Shown here one piece after another: positions 59,377 through 64,000 of a stretch of DNA of 64,000 nt (the stretch's first letter is position 1; every line of letters begins with the position of its first letter). The notes under the pieces were generated by a model. That model made no database searches. It was not told where the DNA came from and worked only from the letters and a program-made list of their open reading frames with translations. The position numbers were made by a program, and so were the translations under genes. This DNA comes from Glandiceps talaboti. Taxonomy: Eukaryota > Hemichordata > Enteropneusta > Spengelidae. The stretch spans positions 13,252,342-13,316,341 of the forward strand of contig NC_135549.1 of assembly GCF_964340395.1 (NCBI RefSeq), given 5' to 3'.

Positions 59377-62300
59377 AACTCCTATTGCACTTCCACTCTA
59401 CTTCACCTAATCAAACAAGAACTGCCTTTAAAAAAATGTTGAATGTTATAGTACCTTGTCTCTAAAAAATGACTGAAGTTTTTATGCAGTTTTCTTTCCA
59501 TATGAAGTCTGAAAATGATGTACATTGCATTATAGAGATACATGTATACTCATTGAAACACAAGGATAGTGATATTTTACAAAATACATGAAGAGTCACA
59601 GAAATGGCCATGTTGAGCAATTTATATGCCACTTTCTTTTGCACCAGCAAACTGGGGAGTCTTCTGTGTTCCATGTTATGCTATAAAGAACCGATCATCC
59701 CTGTACCATGCCAGTCTATGGAACCATGAGATGAAGCACAAAGTCTCCCTATATCAGTGTACAAATACAAAAAGCTCAATCATGTCAACAGATACCAATC
59801 TTATTTATTGAGCTGATATGTGCAGACTTAGCTGCTGACTGAATAATTTTCTACCCTCTCCATCAAAATCATAGTAGTAGAATGCTCGTTAAGGAAACAT
59901 TTCCTGAATTCAGGTAAAATACAGCCATGGTCATGCTCCCATAGTGTATACACCCTAGTTATGTCTAGCATAGACTATTGACTATTTTCTGCCCAGAACT
60001 GTAGTTCAGTATTTTACTTACTTGCCAGGTCTTAAAGTAAGAATCCAGTCACATCATGCACATGTACATGATGTATTTCTGCCTTTAGTTATACATTTAT
60101 TGCATACTGCAATCAACTAAGTGTCAGACAATTTAGTGAGGGTATGTGGTGTCATCACCAGAGGTTTATCTTAAACCCTTGCAGAAAATACCCCTCCCCA
60201 AGAAGGCTGAACTCATGCCAAGTGCAGTAACAACTTCCCAATACAAGATTTCAAAGTTGAGTAAAAGCAGTTATCAATACAAGTGTAGTAAGCCAGAAAT
60301 AAGTCTGACTGGACTTTTCCTTAAAGCTGGTAGCAGTAATCAATGCAAGTGTTCTAAATTTAGAAACAAGTTTGACTGGACTTTTCCTTTAACAATACAG
60401 GGTGATTGGTTTTCATGTCATATGACACCTCTTTCTTTAATAATTTATATGTCTAATTCTTTGATACTTTTATATTTGTATGATTGTAGATTATGTTGTA
60501 GTGAAAGTATTTTTATGAAAGTAGTTTTTTAAATATATTATAGTTCGTTATGTATTACTGGTAGTTTTGTCACAATAGTAGTATTAATATCATCAGCGAT
60601 ATGATACTTTTTCATTATATTTCTATAGCTATGTATTTTTTCCACATTATTCATGAACAGCAATAAACTCTGCCCAATTTGTTGTTCCTTATCATTAATT
60701 CACTTTTGTATCACATTATGTATGCAAATAATGACATAATAATAATCCCCAAGACATAGTTTTCAGATTTATGGCTTTAACTGCACCTACACCATATCAA
60801 GATATGGACTGTTCAATGAAGTTTAAAATATTAAACCTGCAGTAACTGTAACTGCAGTGGGCCACTCTTTGTTCGATCAGACAATAATATATTCACTGCA
60901 AATTGTTAAAATACCAATAACTAATACGTTTTAATATATATATGAGGTTGATTTATCCCTAAGTAATACAGTGATAGGTTGATATGCGAGGAGGGGGCGC
61001 AGATTTTAGGGTGCGGACCAAAAATTCAATTTTAGTGGATGAAGTGTACCATACTATGTGTACAGCTACGTAAATGCGGTACTGACGGGGGATTCAGTAC
61101 TGTTCAGTGTGTACAAGTAAATCATTATATCTCAAACTACAGATTCAAAAATACTGCAGTTGTAATTTGTGTTGATTGATTGTTAAATATGTCATGGTTG
61201 TCCACTTATTCAATTTATGCCTAATGGAATATTATCGGAAAGTTTGACATTGATTTATTTAGAAGACGTCTTTTCTTCAAGCAAACAACTTGATGACCGC
61301 CCCGAAAGTGGTTTGAGTTACCAAAGTCATAATGACAAAGCAGTGATTTTATTCACCGCATTCGTCTAGAAAGCGAACCAATTGCTGGGCACAACTCACA
61401 AACTGGTGAGGATGTTTTACATACCTCTTACAACACAAGCAGAAGGCAATAAATTAAATATGTGAACTGAATGATGATGATGGTAATCAGCCATAAAATT
61501 ACATGTGTGGTGATCAGCCATGTCATGTTATACGATTTGAAATCTCTGAAAACAAAACTAATATAAAAAAACCCAAAATACACGCCAAAATTTCTGAAAG
61601 AAACAAATAATGAAACTAATTAAAACTAATGTTCATGCTAAGACATACGACAAATACTATAGTATTTCTTGGAAAGCAAACTTAATATACGAAATATTTG
61701 TCAGTTCATCTGAGTGAACACACGTGATACATGTTATATCAAATATGGTTATCTTTGCAACAAGTCGCAATACTTCGGCTGAAACTATTTTTCGAACCAT
61801 CCACGTCATCTCTTTGCGACAACAAAAGTTCAGATAATTTTACATGTACAGTCTTGGATGTCTGACATTTGCCAACATATTTCTAAGTCATCTGTGCCAT
61901 ACCTGTCTTGCCATTATTTGTGCCTTTAGCTGCAGGGAGCAATTGATGATGATGATTATCGTACGTAAAATTCCTGATATGCTGACTCAATGCAATCAGT
62001 ATACACATCATTCCTGGGGCGAACTCTTTCGTCATACATGAATTCAGCGTTCTTCAAAAACCCATTTGGCAATGCGCACCCCCTTGCCTGGAAAACTGTG
62101 TGGGTACATGTAAATCGTCAGAACGCTAACTGAATATGTCATTTCTATCATTATGTTTCGATGAAATTTGCTCGTGTATGGCTAATTAATGCTGTACTGT
62201 CGGTTAGCATATATGCACTGTAATTGTCTTGGCTTTTTTTTACGTTTGTGTCAACCGAGCACAATAGTTTTAAAGAGTATAGATGGTGTACTTCGAATAG

Positions 62301-62647
62301 CTCTTACGTTCAGTATATGCTTGCGTAATCCACTGTAGTTGTATAAAAGACAAATTCTCCAATGCATGTATGAGTGTGTCCGCATCGTATAATAACACCA
62401 TTAGGTAAATGTCTCGTTGTCTTTATGTCCGACAACAATGTCAGATGATGTAAATCAATCCAAAAGGTAAGACCCTTAGTTTACGTGCAGTACACATATT
62501 ACATGTAATAATAATGCACGGTATCGTTTAAATTAAGGTTTTGACATAGTCACGGACAATAAACGAATTGTCCTTCTATTCATGTAACCTTCATCCCTCC
62601 CTCGATCATCACCATCTTACGCAGGCATCACTTTATCCCTCCGTTTG

Positions 62648-62678
62648 ATTGCCATGGTAACTGCGTTACCAAGGAAAC
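62648..62678 (+). promoter_or_regulatory. Paired X-box (RFX-binding) motifs
   Basis: Two near-consensus X-boxes lie three bases apart: ATTGCCATGGTAAC at 62648-62661 and GTTACCAAGGAAAC at 62665-62678. The RFX consensus is two GTTRCC-type half-sites in inverted order with a 2-nt spacer. RFX factors drive ciliary genes in animals. The pair is about 280 bp upstream of the start codon at 62957. Confidence 0.6.
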
Positions 62679-62956
62679 CCAACTTCATCGACTGGAGGGG
62701 GTGTCACATGGTACTTTCTCACAATCAAGTCTCGTTTGAATTGATTCAACATCATTTGAAAGTGGTGAGTATGAAAGCCTTATCGATTAAGGGAGATCAC
62801 AATTGCTAAATGATAAGCTGTGTCTGATAAAACCTTTGTAGCCGTCATATGTTTACGACATACGTACGTACGTGTGCCGGTGATTTAGGAGCCTGTTTTA
62901 CTACATCATCACAAGCATTTCGTGAGAACACTGATGTCGTTTATTGACAACGTGAA

Positions 62957-63061
62957 ATGAGTGCTTTCAACAACTTCAACAAAATGTCAACAGCTGCAGT
63001 GACCAGGCCTACCACAACCAAACTCTATTTTGGTGAAAATGCAACCGTTGATCAAATTCGG
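62957..63061 (+). CDS. First coding exon of an unidentified gene continuing beyond the window
   Basis: An ATG at 62957 opens 35 codons beginning MSAFNNFNKMSTAAVTRP and ending in FGENATVDQIR, directly followed by a consensus donor (CGG/GTAAGTTT) at 63062 in phase 0. I do not recognise the protein from 35 residues. Two X-box-like palindromes about 300 bp upstream make a ciliary gene likely. No convincing second exon was found before the window ends: the acceptor-like site near 63917 leads to an in-frame stop. Codon use and the clean donor support a real exon, but it remains a prediction. Confidence 0.5.
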
Positions 63062-64000
63062 GTAAGTTTAATTACTAGCATTTAGTACTTCAGAATTTGC
63101 TTTTATACCTCATTTCTACCCGATTCTAGAGTAATCAATTACTGCATACAAGAAATATATGCCTGTTACTTACATATATACCTTTAAATACGTGCCTTTT
63201 GGAATAAGGTTTGGGGGTAAAAGAACTACATTGCATGTCATTTGATAAAGTGTGGTGCAAACAAAATAGACCGATTCCAAGCTATGCCAGCGAATTTAAA
63301 ATCGATATAATAGCACGCAAAATCTCTACATATTTTGGATTTTTTAAAAACCGTTGCGCTAACGGTAAAGCAAAGAAAAAGGGTTTTCTAATGTGTCACT
63401 CGTTATTTACGGTGATTTGAGAGTTGCTGAAGGCAGTCAGGAGACGCTAATGGTCGTCAACATATTCCATGCTATCGATGTCACACAAATTGTTAAACGA
63501 TTGGAGACTTAAGTACTTTGCAGCACCATCATAATGCGAACTGTCCGAACTACCGTTAATCCTATGTCTTGGCTTTAGATTTTTAACTACTATTTCTTAC
63601 ATTGCCGTCCCAGTTGTTAAACCAAAATAATTCTACCGCCTTGGCTCATGATAGTACTTTTGATGGTTTCATTTGATATAATTATTGCCTATCTAGTATA
63701 TTTTCACTATTTTGGGTATAAACGGCTCGCTGCAAAAAAAAGCAAAAAAAAGCGATACTTCCGAAAACTGAATTTTGAACCTACGTCATAAAATATTGTA
63801 ATCACTTTATGTTTTGCAATTATAATTCTTGAATGCTTGTGGGGGGGGGGGGGGTCAAAGGATATGTTAGAAGAAAAATAAAACTATTAGTAATAATTTT
63901 TGAGTGATGTTATCTCTGTTGTAGTCCTGCTTGCAGACGGTGTACGGGACATGACACTGACTATGTCCCTGTAGAGAGGGATAATTTCAGAATCGCGTCC
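63062..64000. other. Probable first intron of the unidentified gene
   Basis: No exon is recognised. A poly(G) run of about 14 lies at 63841-63854. Confidence 0.4.

Larger units (their letters stand above)
58937..62956. other. Intergenic region 3' of MOV10L1
   Basis: Contains the MOV10L1 3' UTR, a short tandem duplication at about 60255-60395 (AGTGTAGTAAG and CTGGACTTTTCCTT repeated) and, at the right, the X-box promoter region. No other gene is recognised on either strand. Confidence 0.55.

Noticed and set aside
60146-60532. 128-codon open frame
   Set aside because: Consists largely of a short tandem duplication; no splice context, conserved motif or recognisable product.
63917-63970. Candidate second exon for the gene starting at 62957
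   Set aside because: The acceptor-like sites lead to an in-frame TGA in the phase required by exon 1.

Overview
The window is animal nuclear DNA. It is AT-rich, its genes are interrupted by GT-AG introns, it carries AATAAA poly(A) signals, tRNA-like SINEs, the 3' end of a LINE-type retrotransposon, foldback (MITE-like) elements and many micro- and minisatellites. Gene content (an SLC22-type carrier, a SHIPPO/ODF3-like protein, ARIH2, an NXPE-family protein, MOV10L1) and compact introns suggest a marine invertebrate, perhaps an invertebrate deuterostome (hemichordate or cephalochordate). The phylum is inferred and a lophotrochozoan is not excluded. I saw no tRNA, rRNA, CRISPR or prokaryotic feature.

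Layout, left to right. (1) 544-5174, + strand: the 3' six exons of an SLC22/organic-cation-transporter-like MFS gene whose 5' exons lie outside the window; its introns hold two SINE copies and a foldback element. (2) 7265-14123, +: a complete 13-exon gene for a SHIPPO/sperm-tail PG-rich repeat protein (about 524 aa); all 12 introns are phase 1. (3) 18031-27038, -: a complete 13-coding-exon ARIH2 (Ariadne-2, RBR E3 ligase, about 485 aa) with one GC-AG intron and a YY1/CRE-type promoter motif near 28.5 kb. (4) 32767-36836, +: a 5-exon NXPE-family gene (about 561 aa). (5) 37840-58936, +: a 19-coding-exon MOV10L1, the SF1 RNA helicase of the piRNA pathway. All splice phases join to one frame of 6534 nt (about 2177 aa, against about 1211 aa in human) because the last exon adds about 945 residues of unknown, acidic, partly repetitive tail. 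(6) 62957-63061, +: the first coding exon of an unidentified gene, about 300 bp downstream of a pair of X-box (RFX) sites.

The most unusual region is the MOV10L1 gene. A 174-bp piece spanning the end of exon 10 (with the first half of Walker A) and its 5' splice site is copied in inverted orientation, about 98% identical, in intron 14, so the transcript could fold into a long hairpin around exons 11-14. Two other exon/5'-splice-site junctions of the same gene (exons 7 and 11) have been tandemly duplicated into the following intron. One of these duplicated donors would add 14 residues in frame next to helicase motif Ia. The introns also contain a roughly 1-kb minisatellite and several foldback elements.

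SHIPPO proteins (axoneme/sperm tail) and MOV10L1 (germline piRNA) are both male-germline genes in other animals, and the X-boxes before the last exon suggest a ciliary gene. Whether the neighbourhood is co-regulated cannot be seen from sequence.
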